DNA of 24,889 nt, from assembly GCA_004561555.1 (NCBI GenBank), contig SFVH01000022.1, positions 1 through 24,889 on the forward strand, written 5' to 3'. Under the pieces are notes generated by a model that searched no databases, was not told the origin of the DNA, and saw only the letters and a list, made by a program, of their open reading frames with translations. Position 1 is the stretch's first letter. Every line of letters begins with the position of its first letter. A program made the translations under genes and the position numbers. Below, in pieces: positions 7,138 through 14,653 of this stretch. The stretch is from a bacterium. Lineage in GTDB: Bacteria > Bacteroidota > Bacteroidia > Bacteroidales > Muribaculaceae.

Positions 7138-7791
7138 TCAGTCGTCTTTGGTCCCGAATGCCAAGTCGCCGGCGTCGCCCAATCCCGGCACTATGTATTT
7201 ATGCTCGTTGAGGGTGTCGTCGATGGCGGCGACCCAAAGGGTGGTGTCGGCAGGAAAATGGGTGCGAACATATTCGATTGCTTGACGGGAGGCTATCACC
7301 GACACCAAATGTAGCTCTTTAGGTGTGCCTTTGCCCAATAGTGCGTGATAAGCAAGTTCCATAGAGGCGCCTGTGGCAAGCATAGGGTCGGCAAGTATCA
7401 GCACCTTGCCTTCGATGCGTGGCGATGCCAGATATTCCACTTTTACATGAAAGTCGGTTTCGTTGTCATATTCTCTGTATGCCGACACAAAGGCATTTCC
7501 GGCTCCGTCAAAGGCATTGGCAAGTCCTTGATGTAGCGGTAAGCCGGCTCGGAGGATTGACCCCACTACTATCCGGTCGCTGAGAATTTGGGTTTTTGCC
7601 ACCCCAAGGCAGGTGCGGGTTTCGGTCTCTTCATAGTGGAGCTCTTTTGAAATCTCGTATGCCGCCACCTCACCTATGCGCTCGATGTTGCGGCGAAAGC
7701 GCATCATGTCTTTTTGGATATCCACATCGCGCAGTTCGCGCATAAACGTACTAACGAGTGAGGGGTGTTCGGCAAAATTTATAATCTTCAT
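7138..7791 (-). CDS. upp: Uracil phosphoribosyltransferase
   Basis: Converts uracil and PRPP to UMP and pyrophosphate (pyrimidine salvage, cytoplasm). The protein is 217 residues, close to the family's usual 208-210. The PRPP-binding signature is LILADPMLATGAS (131-143). The C-terminal uracil-binding motif is YIVPGLGDAGDLAFGT (199-214), and ILRAGLPLHQG (79-89) is also typical. The start codon overlaps the stop of ribF by four bases, so it is translationally coupled as the last gene of the rnz-HAD-ribF-upp operon. I see no convincing rho-independent terminator after it, only short AT-rich hairpins. Confidence 0.96.
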   Translation of the reverse strand: MKIINFAEHPSLVSTFMRELRDVDIQKDMMRFRRNIERIGEVAAYEISKELHYEETETRTCLGVAKTQILSDRIVVGSILRAGLPLHQGLANAFDGAGNAFVSAYREYDNETDFHVKVEYLASPRIEGKVLILADPMLATGASMELAYHALLGKGTPKELHLVSVIASRQAIEYVRTHFPADTTLWVAAIDDTLNEHKYIVPGLGDAGDLAFGTKDD

Positions 7792-8705
7792 ATCTTGTAA
7801 TGATTTAATATTTCCGTAATCTCTTGGCGGTCGGTTGAGAGGAGTTTGCTGAGTTGCACAAGGCTTTCCATACGCTTTTCGCTGCGTGTGCGTTTGATAA
7901 ACTCTATCTTCAGGGGTTGTCCATAGAGGTTGCCGTTGAAGTCAAAGATGTTTACTTCGATGGTCATATGCAACCCGGTGCCAATGGTGGGGCGTGTGCC
8001 TATGTTAAGCATGCCGCCGCGACGTGTGCCGTCGGGAAGGGTCGCTATTACGGCATAAACACCGGCTGCCGGCACAAGTTGATTGCTGTCGAAGAGCGAT
8101 ATGTTGGCTGTGGGGAAGCCTATCTTGCGCCCGTTTTGTAGCCCTTCGGTGACGATGCCGCTCAGCGAATAGTGTCTGCCGAGGAGGGTAGCAGCTTCTT
8201 CTGTATCGCCTTCCTTCAGCATTTTGCGTATTGCCGATGAGCCGGCGCCTTTCAGCTCAGGGGCTTTTATCACTTCGATGCCTATTTCCATCCCGTGGCG
8301 CCAATAGTCGTCAAACCCTGATTGCCGGTCGCTGCCAAACTTGTGGTCGTAGCCCACAATCAAGGTGCGAACGCAATATCGGGCATAAATCATCTCCATA
8401 AACTCTTTTGAGGTGAGGCGTGACAGTGTGGTGTCGAAATGAAGGAGGACTACGCTGTCGATTCCTGCGTGTTTGAGTAGTCGCACTTTCTCATCGGTGG
8501 TGGTGAGAAGGGGGGTAGGATGGTGGTTGATGGCACTGCCGGGATGGTTGTCGAAGGTGATGACGAGCGACTGAAATCCTTTGTGTTCAGCCTCTTCCTT
8601 GACGCGGGCAAGCAACAAAAGGTGTCCGCGATGCACCCCATCAAAGGTGCCGATGGTTGCCACCGCGGGTCGCGTCGTTTGCTGATTGTCGGTTTCTTTT
8701 GTCAT
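7788..8705 (-). CDS. ribF: Bifunctional riboflavin kinase/FMN adenylyltransferase
   Basis: Phosphorylates riboflavin to FMN, then adenylylates FMN to FAD. The protein is 305 residues, the usual length. The N-terminal nucleotidyltransferase domain shows IGTFDGVHRGH (18-28) and VGYDHKFG (117-124). The family ISSTxIR-like motif appears as GSSAIRKML (155-163). The flavokinase domain starts near 180 and has GRKIGFPTANI (192-202) and NIGTRPT (234-240). I prefer the ATG at 8705; the adjacent GTG at 8708 is also in frame. It starts 5 bases after the HAD gene's stop and overlaps upp by four bases, so it lies within the rnz operon. Confidence 0.95.
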   Translation of the reverse strand: MTKETDNQQTTRPAVATIGTFDGVHRGHLLLLARVKEEAEHKGFQSLVITFDNHPGSAINHHPTPLLTTTDEKVRLLKHAGIDSVVLLHFDTTLSRLTSKEFMEMIYARYCVRTLIVGYDHKFGSDRQSGFDDYWRHGMEIGIEVIKAPELKGAGSSAIRKMLKEGDTEEAATLLGRHYSLSGIVTEGLQNGRKIGFPTANISLFDSNQLVPAAGVYAVIATLPDGTRRGGMLNIGTRPTIGTGLHMTIEVNIFDFNGNLYGQPLKIEFIKRTRSEKRMESLVQLSKLLSTDRQEITEILNHYKI

Positions 8706-8710
8706 CACTA

Positions 8711-9349
8711 CTACTTAAATGCTTCGATAAATTCCGTGCCGGGTGCCACAAGGTAGGTTTGGAAGCCGAAGGCTGCGGCAGCATCAAGATTTTTTTGTGA
8801 GTCGTCGAAAAACACTGTTTCTTTAGGCTCGATATCAAATTTCTTAATCAGATTTGCAAATATCTGCGCCTCGGGTTTGGCACATTTTTCCTCGTAGCTC
8901 ACACAGATGCCGTCGAAATAATCTTCGCGCTGATAGCCGTCTTTTTGAAACTCTGTGCGTATCTTGCTGTCAAACATTATGGGGTTGGTGTTTGACAACA
9001 TATATATGCGATAATGCTTCCTCAGCTCTTGAAGTGCTCGCAGACGTGCCGTAGGGATGCCTATCAAGAAGGCATTGAAAGCGGTATCAATCTCGTCGTC
9101 GGAGGGATTGGTGGTGCAGCGTGAGCGTATCTCTTTGCGAAATGCTTCTGCGCTCATCTTCCCTTCTTCAAGAAGAAGAAACGGCCCGGATTGACAATAG
9201 AGTCCGAGCATCTCGTCGGCGCCCTCCATGCCAAGGTCGGTGAGTGCTTTCACGCAGTTTTCTCTACGGATATCCATAATTACGCCGCCCAGGTCGAACA
9301 GCAAGTTGCGAGTGTTGTCATTAATTGTCTTATTCATAGATTGTAGCAT
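8711..9349 (-). CDS. HAD-superfamily phosphatase (YihX-like)
   Basis: A 212-residue cytoplasmic HAD hydrolase with a helical cap in the subfamily IA position. Motif I is LLFDLGGVIMDI, with nucleophile D19 and Gly21 where most HADs carry the second Asp, as seen in YihX-type phosphatases. Motif II is MLSNTNP (117-123), motif III is CAKPEAQIF (K158) and motif IV is VFFDDSQKN (D182-D183). The core residues are present except for Gly21. The first ATG (9349) directly abuts the rnz stop; an ATG at 9337 is an alternative start. It lies between rnz and ribF. By position it could dephosphorylate a riboflavin-pathway intermediate or FMN, but sugar phosphates such as glucose-1-phosphate are the known substrates of the closest family I recall. 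The substrate is unproven. Confidence 0.9.
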   Translation of the reverse strand: MLQSMNKTINDNTRNLLFDLGGVIMDIRRENCVKALTDLGMEGADEMLGLYCQSGPFLLLEEGKMSAEAFRKEIRSRCTTNPSDDEIDTAFNAFLIGIPTARLRALQELRKHYRIYMLSNTNPIMFDSKIRTEFQKDGYQREDYFDGICVSYEEKCAKPEAQIFANLIKKFDIEPKETVFFDDSQKNLDAAAAFGFQTYLVAPGTEFIEAFK

Positions 9350-10261
9350 TTATATTTCTATTGTCATGCCTTCTTGAGAGGCTATGGTGGCGGGGAATAC
9401 CGCTCGAGCTTCTTCAAGCAGACCGTTGATATCGTCGCCTTTGAGTGCCGAGGAATAATGTCCGATAAGCAGGCGTTTCACCTCAGCCAGCGAGGCAATC
9501 TGCGCCGCTTGGGCGGCAGTGGAGTGGCAGGTGGCTTTTGAGCTGCTTGCACGAGAGCTTGGATGGGTAGCCTCATGATACAGCAAGTCGATGCCTTTCA
9601 CGGCATGTGCCACGGCTTTTAGCGGTAGTGTGTCGCTCACATAGGCATATGCACGCGAGGGCGATGGGGCGGAAGTCAACTCATCATTGGCTATCACGCG
9701 TCCGTCAGGGAGGGTATAGTCATTGCCGAGTTTGATGCCGGCTATCCTGCATATCGGCACCTCATATCGGTCGATTGCTTCGCGAATGATGTGGCGAGGC
9801 TTGGGCTTCTCGCGGAAGATGAAGCCACAACACGGGAGACTATGCACCAGCGGCAAGGTTTCCACTTCTATGGTCTTGTCTTCATAGATGATGGCTCGCC
9901 GATGTTCATAAGGCTCGAAGCGAAGGTTGAGGTCGTGGGCGGAATACTCCATCAACGGCTGTAATAGCGGGATGCCGGCTTCCGGCAAGTGCACCACTAT
10001 CTCGGCATCGTGATGCTGAAGACCCATCGTCGACACTAAGCCCGGCAATCCGTAGATATGGTCGCCGTGTAGGTGTGAGATAAAGATGTGTCGCAAGCGA
10101 GTGGTGTTGCATCGGTAACGCATCAGTTGGTGTTGTGTGCCTTCGCCGCAATCCACTAAAAACGCTTTTCCGCCAATTGTTATTAATTGGCTGCTCGGAT
10201 TATGAATAAGCGTAGGTTTTGCTGAGCCGCACCCCAGAATCGTAACTGTAAACTTTTCCAT
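9350..10261 (-). CDS. rnz: Ribonuclease Z
   Basis: A zinc-dependent metallo-beta-lactamase-fold endonuclease that trims the 3' end of tRNA precursors. The protein is 303 residues, usual for the short form (RNase Z-S). The metal and catalytic motifs are complete: HLHGDH (63-68), H140 in LVHSLPCCGF, D210 in YVSDT, H246 in CHSTAAQAA and H268 in IGHYSS. It also has the N-terminal GCGSAKPT and DCGEGTQHQL (38-47). It heads a four-gene operon (rnz, HAD phosphatase, ribF, upp) with gaps from 0 to 5 bases or overlaps. The promoter box lies at 10307-10300. Confidence 0.95.
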   Translation of the reverse strand: MEKFTVTILGCGSAKPTLIHNPSSQLITIGGKAFLVDCGEGTQHQLMRYRCNTTRLRHIFISHLHGDHIYGLPGLVSTMGLQHHDAEIVVHLPEAGIPLLQPLMEYSAHDLNLRFEPYEHRRAIIYEDKTIEVETLPLVHSLPCCGFIFREKPKPRHIIREAIDRYEVPICRIAGIKLGNDYTLPDGRVIANDELTSAPSPSRAYAYVSDTLPLKAVAHAVKGIDLLYHEATHPSSRASSSKATCHSTAAQAAQIASLAEVKRLLIGHYSSALKGDDINGLLEEARAVFPATIASQEGMTIEI

Positions 10262-10299
10262 GTTTTTACGTTAACGGTGGCATTATTCCACACATTTCA

Positions 10300-10307
10300 C
10301 AAAAGTA
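10300..10307 (-). promoter_or_regulatory. -7 promoter box of the rnz-HAD-ribF-upp operon
   Basis: The minus strand reads TACTTTTG, 39 bases before the rnz ATG at 10261. No clear -33 TTTG is present. Confidence 0.5.
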
Positions 10308-10404
10308 ATAATAATTTCCTGAACCATGTTAGTTTTCTGATGTTAAAGATGTGCCGAGGTAGTGAAAAAGTGTTGGCGGGATGTCTTATTTGTCGGTGAA
10401 GCAT

Positions 10405-10412
10405 TATCTTTG
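10405..10412 (+). promoter_or_regulatory. -7 promoter box of the TrmN6-type gene
   Basis: TATCTTTG ends only 8 bases before the preferred ATG at 10420, so the transcript may start at or next to the start codon. No -33 TTTG lies at the usual spacing. Confidence 0.45.
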
Positions 10413-10419
10413 CATAACG

Positions 10420-11118
10420 ATGGCAAGTGAGGTTTTTTGTTTCAAGGAGTTTGCAGTGAGGCAAGTGGCTTCGGCAATGAAGGTGGGCACCGACAGTGTG
10501 CTCCTCGGAGCTTGGGCAGGCGTGGAGGGCGCACGGAGCATCCTCGACGTGGGAACGGGCACGGGGGTCGTGGCGCTGATGGCGGCTCAGCGCAATCGTT
10601 CGGCGATGATTGACGCTGTGGAAATCGACTCTCAGGCTGCTCTCGAAGCTACTCTCAACTTTCGCCGGTCGCCATGGGCTGACCGACTGAGGGTGGAATG
10701 TGTGGATTTTAAGTCATATTCTTCTCCTGAGAGATATGATGTCATTGTGAGTAATCCTCCATATTTCATTTCCGGTAAAGCGTCGCCCGATGCCCGACGT
10801 GCTTGCTCCCGTCACACCGACAGTTTGCCGTTTGAGGTGTTTTTTGCCAAGTGCCGAGAGTTGCTGAGCGAGAGGGGGCGGTTGTCGTTGATAGCTCCGG
10901 TGGAGGTGAAGCAACAGGTGGAATTTCTTGCCGGTGAGCAAGGGTTGTGGATGTCACGCCGACTGTCGGTGAGCACCACTGCCCGAAAGCAGCCACGGCG
11001 GTTGTTGTGGGAGTTTTCCGTGATGCCGTCGTCGCTTGTCGACGAAGAGCTTTGCTTGCAGTCGGATAAGGGCAGAAGTGATGAATACGACTTTTTGACC
11101 AAAGATTTTTATCTTTAA
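10420..11118 (+). CDS. trmN6: tRNA1(Val) (adenine(37)-N6)-methyltransferase-type enzyme
   Basis: A class I SAM-dependent methyltransferase of 232 residues, matching the TrmN6 (YfiC) family that methylates A37 of a valine tRNA. It begins FCFKEFAVRQ and MKVGTDSVLLGAW (20-32), both typical. The SAM-binding loop is ILDVGTGTGV (41-50) and the amino-methyltransferase motif is SNPPYF (111-116). The open frame allows an ATG at 10381, but I chose 10420 because the conserved N terminus begins there and the promoter box lies at 10405-10412. The gene is monocistronic and divergent from rnz. Both act on tRNA, but they do not share a transcript. A role on another adenine-containing substrate cannot be excluded. 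Confidence 0.9.
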   Translation: MASEVFCFKEFAVRQVASAMKVGTDSVLLGAWAGVEGARSILDVGTGTGVVALMAAQRNRSAMIDAVEIDSQAALEATLNFRRSPWADRLRVECVDFKSYSSPERYDVIVSNPPYFISGKASPDARRACSRHTDSLPFEVFFAKCRELLSERGRLSLIAPVEVKQQVEFLAGEQGLWMSRRLSVSTTARKQPRRLLWEFSVMPSSLVDEELCLQSDKGRSDEYDFLTKDFYL

Positions 11119-11139
11119 CATAGCATTTTTGTCTTTATT

Positions 11140-11172
11140 ATTGCTCTATCAGGGCAAAAATAAGTATTTTTG
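11140..11172 (+). promoter_or_regulatory. Promoter of the low-complexity protein/FadL-like operon
   Basis: ATTG (11140-11143, one mismatch to TTTG), 21 bases, then TATTTTTG (11165-11172). The -7 box ends 57 bases before the ATG at 11229. Confidence 0.6.
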
Positions 11173-11228
11173 TAAGGTGGTATTAAACTGATAGGACATT
11201 TGTTTGTCTTATTCTAAAATAGGAAACT

Positions 11229-12419
11229 ATGAAAAGGAAGTATTTTTTTATAGCAATGAGTGTCTTGGCTGTAAGCTCGGCTTTCGCTCAAGACTATTAT
11301 GATGACGACATCTATTACGATGCTTCGAAAGAAAAGAAGCCGGTAAAGGTGGAAGCCACTCCCGATGCATACATATATCCCGACAAAGCGGTGGATTTCA
11401 ACGAGCCGGTGTATGAAGCCTACAATGCGGGCTTGCGTGACGTTGATGAGTATAACCGCAGAGGTGGCATCTATGCCGTTCGCGACAGTGTGCCCACCGA
11501 CAGCGTATCGGCGGTCGACTCCGACGTGTTTCAATACACCGAACGCCTTGAGCGCTTCGACAACCCGTCGATAGTGGTGCTTTCGGGCGACGACCGTTTG
11601 CAAGAGCTGTATTATGCTAACGACGTTAATATCTATATCGGTACACCGACCACTTTCGTCAGCCCGTTTGCCGCACCTTATGTGTCGTGGAATAGTTGGT
11701 ACGGTTGGGACTACGGTTGGACGTGGGGTTACACGCCTTACTACTATCGTCCGTATTATTCGTGGGGATATTACGACCCTTATTGGTATAGTCCGTATTA
11801 TTCGTGGAATTGGTGCTGGGGTTATCCGTATCACCATCATCACCATTATCATTACTATGATTATCATCCTCATCATTGGGATTATGCTTGGCATTCGCCG
11901 CGGCGCTACAACGATGGTGGCAGTCGCTCCTATGGCGGCAATCGCAGCGGCATCTCTTCGCGCCGTCCGTCGTCGGGCAGTATGGCTTCGCGTGGTAGCG
12001 GTAGCTTCGGAAGCAACAGTCGCATCTCCAATGGTCGTCGTCCATCATCGTCGGCTTACTCGTCGTCTCGCCGTCCCACCACTCCTTCGGGCAGCTACAG
12101 CGGTTCGTCGTCTCGCCGTCCCACCACTCCTTCGGGCAGCTACAGCGGTTCGTCGTCTCGCCGTCCCACCACTCCTTCGGGCAGCTATAGTGGTTCGTCG
12201 TCGCGCCGCTCGTCAAGCGACTACAACAATAGTAACCGCAACGACTATAATCGCAATTCCAACTCCTACAACGGAAACCGTGGCGGCTCCAACCGTAGCA
12301 ACAGCGGAAGCTACCGCAGTAGCGGTGGCAGTAGCCGTGGTGGCTCGTCGTCGTATGGCGGAAGCCGTGGTGGTAGTAGCAGTCGCGGAGGCGGCGGAAG
12401 CCGAGGCGGTCGCAGATAA
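11229..12419 (+). CDS. Secreted low-complexity protein, Tyr/Trp/His-rich then Ser/Gly/Arg-rich
   Basis: A 396-residue exported protein that I do not recognise. Residues 1-20 are a signal peptide (cut after AFA). Residues 21-140 are acidic and ordinary in composition. Residues 150-200 are extremely rich in Tyr, Trp, Gly and Pro (WYGWDYGWTWGYTPYYY). Residues 201-222 are a histidine cluster with eleven His. Residues 230-396 are Ser/Gly/Arg-rich, with three perfect-frame copies of SSSRRPTTPSGSYSG (about 278-322) and an RGG-like tail (GGSRGGSSSRGGGGSRGGRR). The C-terminal half is probably disordered; I see no transmembrane segment. It is followed after 33 bases by the FadL-like barrel with no promoter between, so they are probably co-transcribed. 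The shape suggests a surface or matrix protein, perhaps metal-binding; that is inference. Confidence 0.8.
   Translation: MKRKYFFIAMSVLAVSSAFAQDYYDDDIYYDASKEKKPVKVEATPDAYIYPDKAVDFNEPVYEAYNAGLRDVDEYNRRGGIYAVRDSVPTDSVSAVDSDVFQYTERLERFDNPSIVVLSGDDRLQELYYANDVNIYIGTPTTFVSPFAAPYVSWNSWYGWDYGWTWGYTPYYYRPYYSWGYYDPYWYSPYYSWNWCWGYPYHHHHHYHYYDYHPHHWDYAWHSPRRYNDGGSRSYGGNRSGISSRRPSSGSMASRGSGSFGSNSRISNGRRPSSSAYSSSRRPTTPSGSYSGSSSRRPTTPSGSYSGSSSRRPTTPSGSYSGSSSRRSSSDYNNSNRNDYNRNSNSYNGNRGGSNRSNSGSYRSSGGSSRGGSSSYGGSRGGSSSRGGGGSRGGRR
12060..12194 (+). repeat. Three tandem 45-bp repeats in a coding region
   Basis: Three head-to-tail copies with exact 45-base spacing (12060, 12105, 12150). The first two are identical; the third differs by two substitutions near its end. 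A partial fourth copy follows at 12195. Each encodes SSSRRPTTPSGSYSG in frame, so changes in copy number would keep the reading frame. Confidence 0.95.
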
Positions 12420-12452
12420 TATGCTTTACTCAACTTGCTAAAAGATTTTTAA

Positions 12453-14093
12453 ATGATGAAAACAAATAGATTTCATATTGCCGTAGGTGCTTTGATGATT
12501 GCAGCTACTGCAGGTGCACAAAGTGCTTTCGACCTCTATTCGATTTCGCAACCCGACCTCAAAGGTACGGCTCGATTTATGGCTATGGGTGGCGCTTTTG
12601 GCGCTCTTGGTGGCGACCTCTCCACTCTCAACCAAAATCCGGGTGGTATCGGAGTGTATCGCAGTTCGGAGATTGGGCTTTCTTTCGGTTGCGATGTGAA
12701 AAAGACACATTTCAACGACGGAGATAATATATACAAAAATAAAGAGAAGGATTGGAACTTCAACAATATAGGGTATATCGGCACATATAAGACCGGTAAC
12801 GATGTGGTGCCTACATTCTCTTGGGGCTTTACATATAACAAAGCCGCCGACTTCCGTCGCCATTACAAGGGTTATATCGATGGCATCAATAACTCGATGT
12901 CCAACTATATCGCAAACCAAGCGCAAGGCACTCACATCGACGACCTTGCAGCCGAAGAAGGTATGACAGACCCTTACTTCGCCGACCGTCAGCCGTGGAT
13001 GAACATCCTTGCCTACAACTCCTATCTCATCAATCCACAAGATGGCAGTGACAACACTTATTGGGGGTTGTTTAACGACAATACTACGGGCTACTCGGAG
13101 GTGGAAGTGGAAGAACGAGGGCATATCGATGAGTATAGCATCAGCTTCGGCGGTAATGTGATGAACACCGTTTATTGGGGGGCAACTGTCGGTGTCACCG
13201 ACCTCGATTACGAGAACTTCACCTACTATGGCGAGAGTCTGCAAGGTGCCTCAGTGGCATACGATGTGAAAAACTCTAACCCCCGAGAACCAGAATATAT
13301 CACCTATGTGGGCGATGGCGATGCCGACTGGAACATAAAAAACCGTCTCCGTATCTCCGGCACGGGTGTGAACTTCAAACTCGGTGCTATCCTCAAGCCG
13401 GTCAACGAGCTTCGAATCGGTTTGGCATTCCACACACCTACTTTCTACAACCTCACAAGCGAGTATTATGCCGAAACCAATTACAAATACTACGCCTATA
13501 ACTTGCCTGTAGCAGGTCGTGACATCGAAGGATGGGCGGAAACCAACGAAGGCTGTATCGGTCGCACCGACTTTGAGGCTCGTACGCCATGGCGGTTTAT
13601 CGGTAGTATCGCCGGAGTGGTCGGTGGACGCGCAATCCTTAGTTTCGACTACGAGAGAGCAATGTATGATGGTATGCGCATCTCTTACGACTACGATGAA
13701 GACCGCTATATCACCTCCGACGTGAAGACCTACTTCAAACCATCGGACATCTTCCGCGTGGGTGGCGAACTGAAGGTTACTCCACAATTCAGCCTCCGTG
13801 CAGGTTATTCTTATCAGACAGCTCCTACCACTAAGGATATTCAAGACCACAAGGTGGATGCCTACACTGCCGGAACGCGTCTCTCTTATTCGCTCGACAA
13901 CGATATGCAGACTGTTTCCGCCGGTTTGGGATACCGATATAAGGGTTTTTATTTGGATATGGCATACGTCCATAAGCAACGTAAAAGCGAATTTGTGGCT
14001 TTCTCCTCCGAAGAAGGCGAGCCATATCCTCCCACAGCATCAGTAAAAGACCGAAACGACCAAGTGGTGATTTCTTTGGGATTGAAATTCTAA
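12453..14093 (+). CDS. Outer-membrane beta-barrel protein, OMPP1/FadL/TodX type
   Basis: A 546-residue outer-membrane protein with a signal peptide (cut near ATAGAQS). Just after it is the family's N-terminal signature, GTARFMAMGGAFGALGGDLS (about 39-58) followed by TLNQNPGGIG. This matches the FadL-type plug/hatch region (AMGGAF...NPA/GG). The rest is alternating aromatic strands typical of a barrel, ending in a C-terminal phenylalanine. FadL relatives move hydrophobic compounds across the outer membrane; Bacteroidetes members also include PorV-like secretion accessory proteins. The ligand is unknown. Two ATGs (12453, 12456) are adjacent. It lies 33 bases after the low-complexity secreted protein and ends at a strong terminator, so the two genes form one unit. 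Confidence 0.85.
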   Translation: MMKTNRFHIAVGALMIAATAGAQSAFDLYSISQPDLKGTARFMAMGGAFGALGGDLSTLNQNPGGIGVYRSSEIGLSFGCDVKKTHFNDGDNIYKNKEKDWNFNNIGYIGTYKTGNDVVPTFSWGFTYNKAADFRRHYKGYIDGINNSMSNYIANQAQGTHIDDLAAEEGMTDPYFADRQPWMNILAYNSYLINPQDGSDNTYWGLFNDNTTGYSEVEVEERGHIDEYSISFGGNVMNTVYWGATVGVTDLDYENFTYYGESLQGASVAYDVKNSNPREPEYITYVGDGDADWNIKNRLRISGTGVNFKLGAILKPVNELRIGLAFHTPTFYNLTSEYYAETNYKYYAYNLPVAGRDIEGWAETNEGCIGRTDFEARTPWRFIGSIAGVVGGRAILSFDYERAMYDGMRISYDYDEDRYITSDVKTYFKPSDIFRVGGELKVTPQFSLRAGYSYQTAPTTKDIQDHKVDAYTAGTRLSYSLDNDMQTVSAGLGYRYKGFYLDMAYVHKQRKSEFVAFSSEEGEPYPPTASVKDRNDQVVISLGLKF

Positions 14094-14108
14094 GGCTTAT
14101 ATCATAAT

Positions 14109-14153
14109 AATACAGAGCCATACCTTATCCGGTGTGACTCTGTATTTTTTTTT
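14109..14153 (+). terminator. Rho-independent terminator of the FadL-like operon
   Basis: AATACAGAG (14109-14117) pairs with CTCTGTATT (14138-14146), with partial extra pairing in the loop. A run of nine T follows (14145-14153). It lies 15 bases after the stop codon. Confidence 0.85.
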
Positions 14154-14198
14154 GTCGGTTTTAACCCAAATAGGTCTTTCTCGCTATTTCCTAAATGC

Positions 14199-14651
14199 TT
14201 ATTTTGCAGGGATTTTGTCGATGCGACGCTGGTGGCGACCGCCTTCAAAGGCTGTGGATAAGAAGGTGTCGACCATCGCAATGGCTTCGGCGGCGGTGAT
14301 GAAGCGTCCGGGCAAGGCAAGGACGTTGGCATCGTTGTGTTGGCGTGAAAGGGCGGCAATCTCAGGCTTCCAGCAGAGGGCGGCGCGGATGCCTTGGTGC
14401 TTGTTGAGGGTGATGCTGATGCCTTCTCCGCTGCCACACACGGCAATGCCGGGGTAACATTCACCGCGCTCCACTGCTTCAGCGCAGGGGTGGGCAAAAT
14501 CGGGGTAGTCGCAGCTGTCTTCGTTGTAGGTGCCAAAGTCTTTATATGCTACACCTAATGATTTAAGATGTTCGATGATGTGTTGCTTGGTGGCATAGCC
14601 GGCGTGGTCGCTACACAAAGCCACGGGGCAGTTTTCGCGTAGTATTGTCAT
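14199..14651 (-). CDS. rpiB: Ribose-5-phosphate isomerase B
   Basis: Interconverts ribose-5-phosphate and ribulose-5-phosphate (pentose phosphate pathway, cytoplasm). The protein is 150 residues, normal for RpiB/LacAB. Motifs are CSDHAGY (13-19), DYPDFAHP (48-55), the active-site loop VCGSGEGISITLNK (71-84, C72 the likely base), NKHQGIRAALCW and RQHNDANVLALPGR (103-116). The loop carries GSGEG where many relatives have GTGIG or GSGNG. It starts 2 bases after the ModF-like ABC gene stop, so it is co-transcribed behind it; no functional link is evident. A related isomerase activity on another sugar phosphate is possible. Confidence 0.94.
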   Translation of the reverse strand: MTILRENCPVALCSDHAGYATKQHIIEHLKSLGVAYKDFGTYNEDSCDYPDFAHPCAEAVERGECYPGIAVCGSGEGISITLNKHQGIRAALCWKPEIAALSRQHNDANVLALPGRFITAAEAIAMVDTFLSTAFEGGRHQRRIDKIPAK

Positions 14652-14653
14652 AG

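Noticed and set aside
11101..11116. Hairpin AAAGAT-TTTT-ATCTTT at the end of trmN6 as a terminator
   Set aside because: It is a 6-bp AT-rich stem overlapping the stop codon and lacks a T-run right after it.
11214..12441. Long open frames overlapping the low-complexity gene (minus 11214-11894 and 11659-12216; plus 11614-12441)
   Set aside because: They arise from repetitive codons of the real gene, giving monotonous Met/Ile/Val/Arg or Thr/Asn products with no domain.
12438..13979. Two minus-strand frames of 268 and 242 residues inside the FadL-like gene
   Set aside because: Neither has a promoter, signal or motif, and the plus-strand frame shows a clear family signature and signal peptide.
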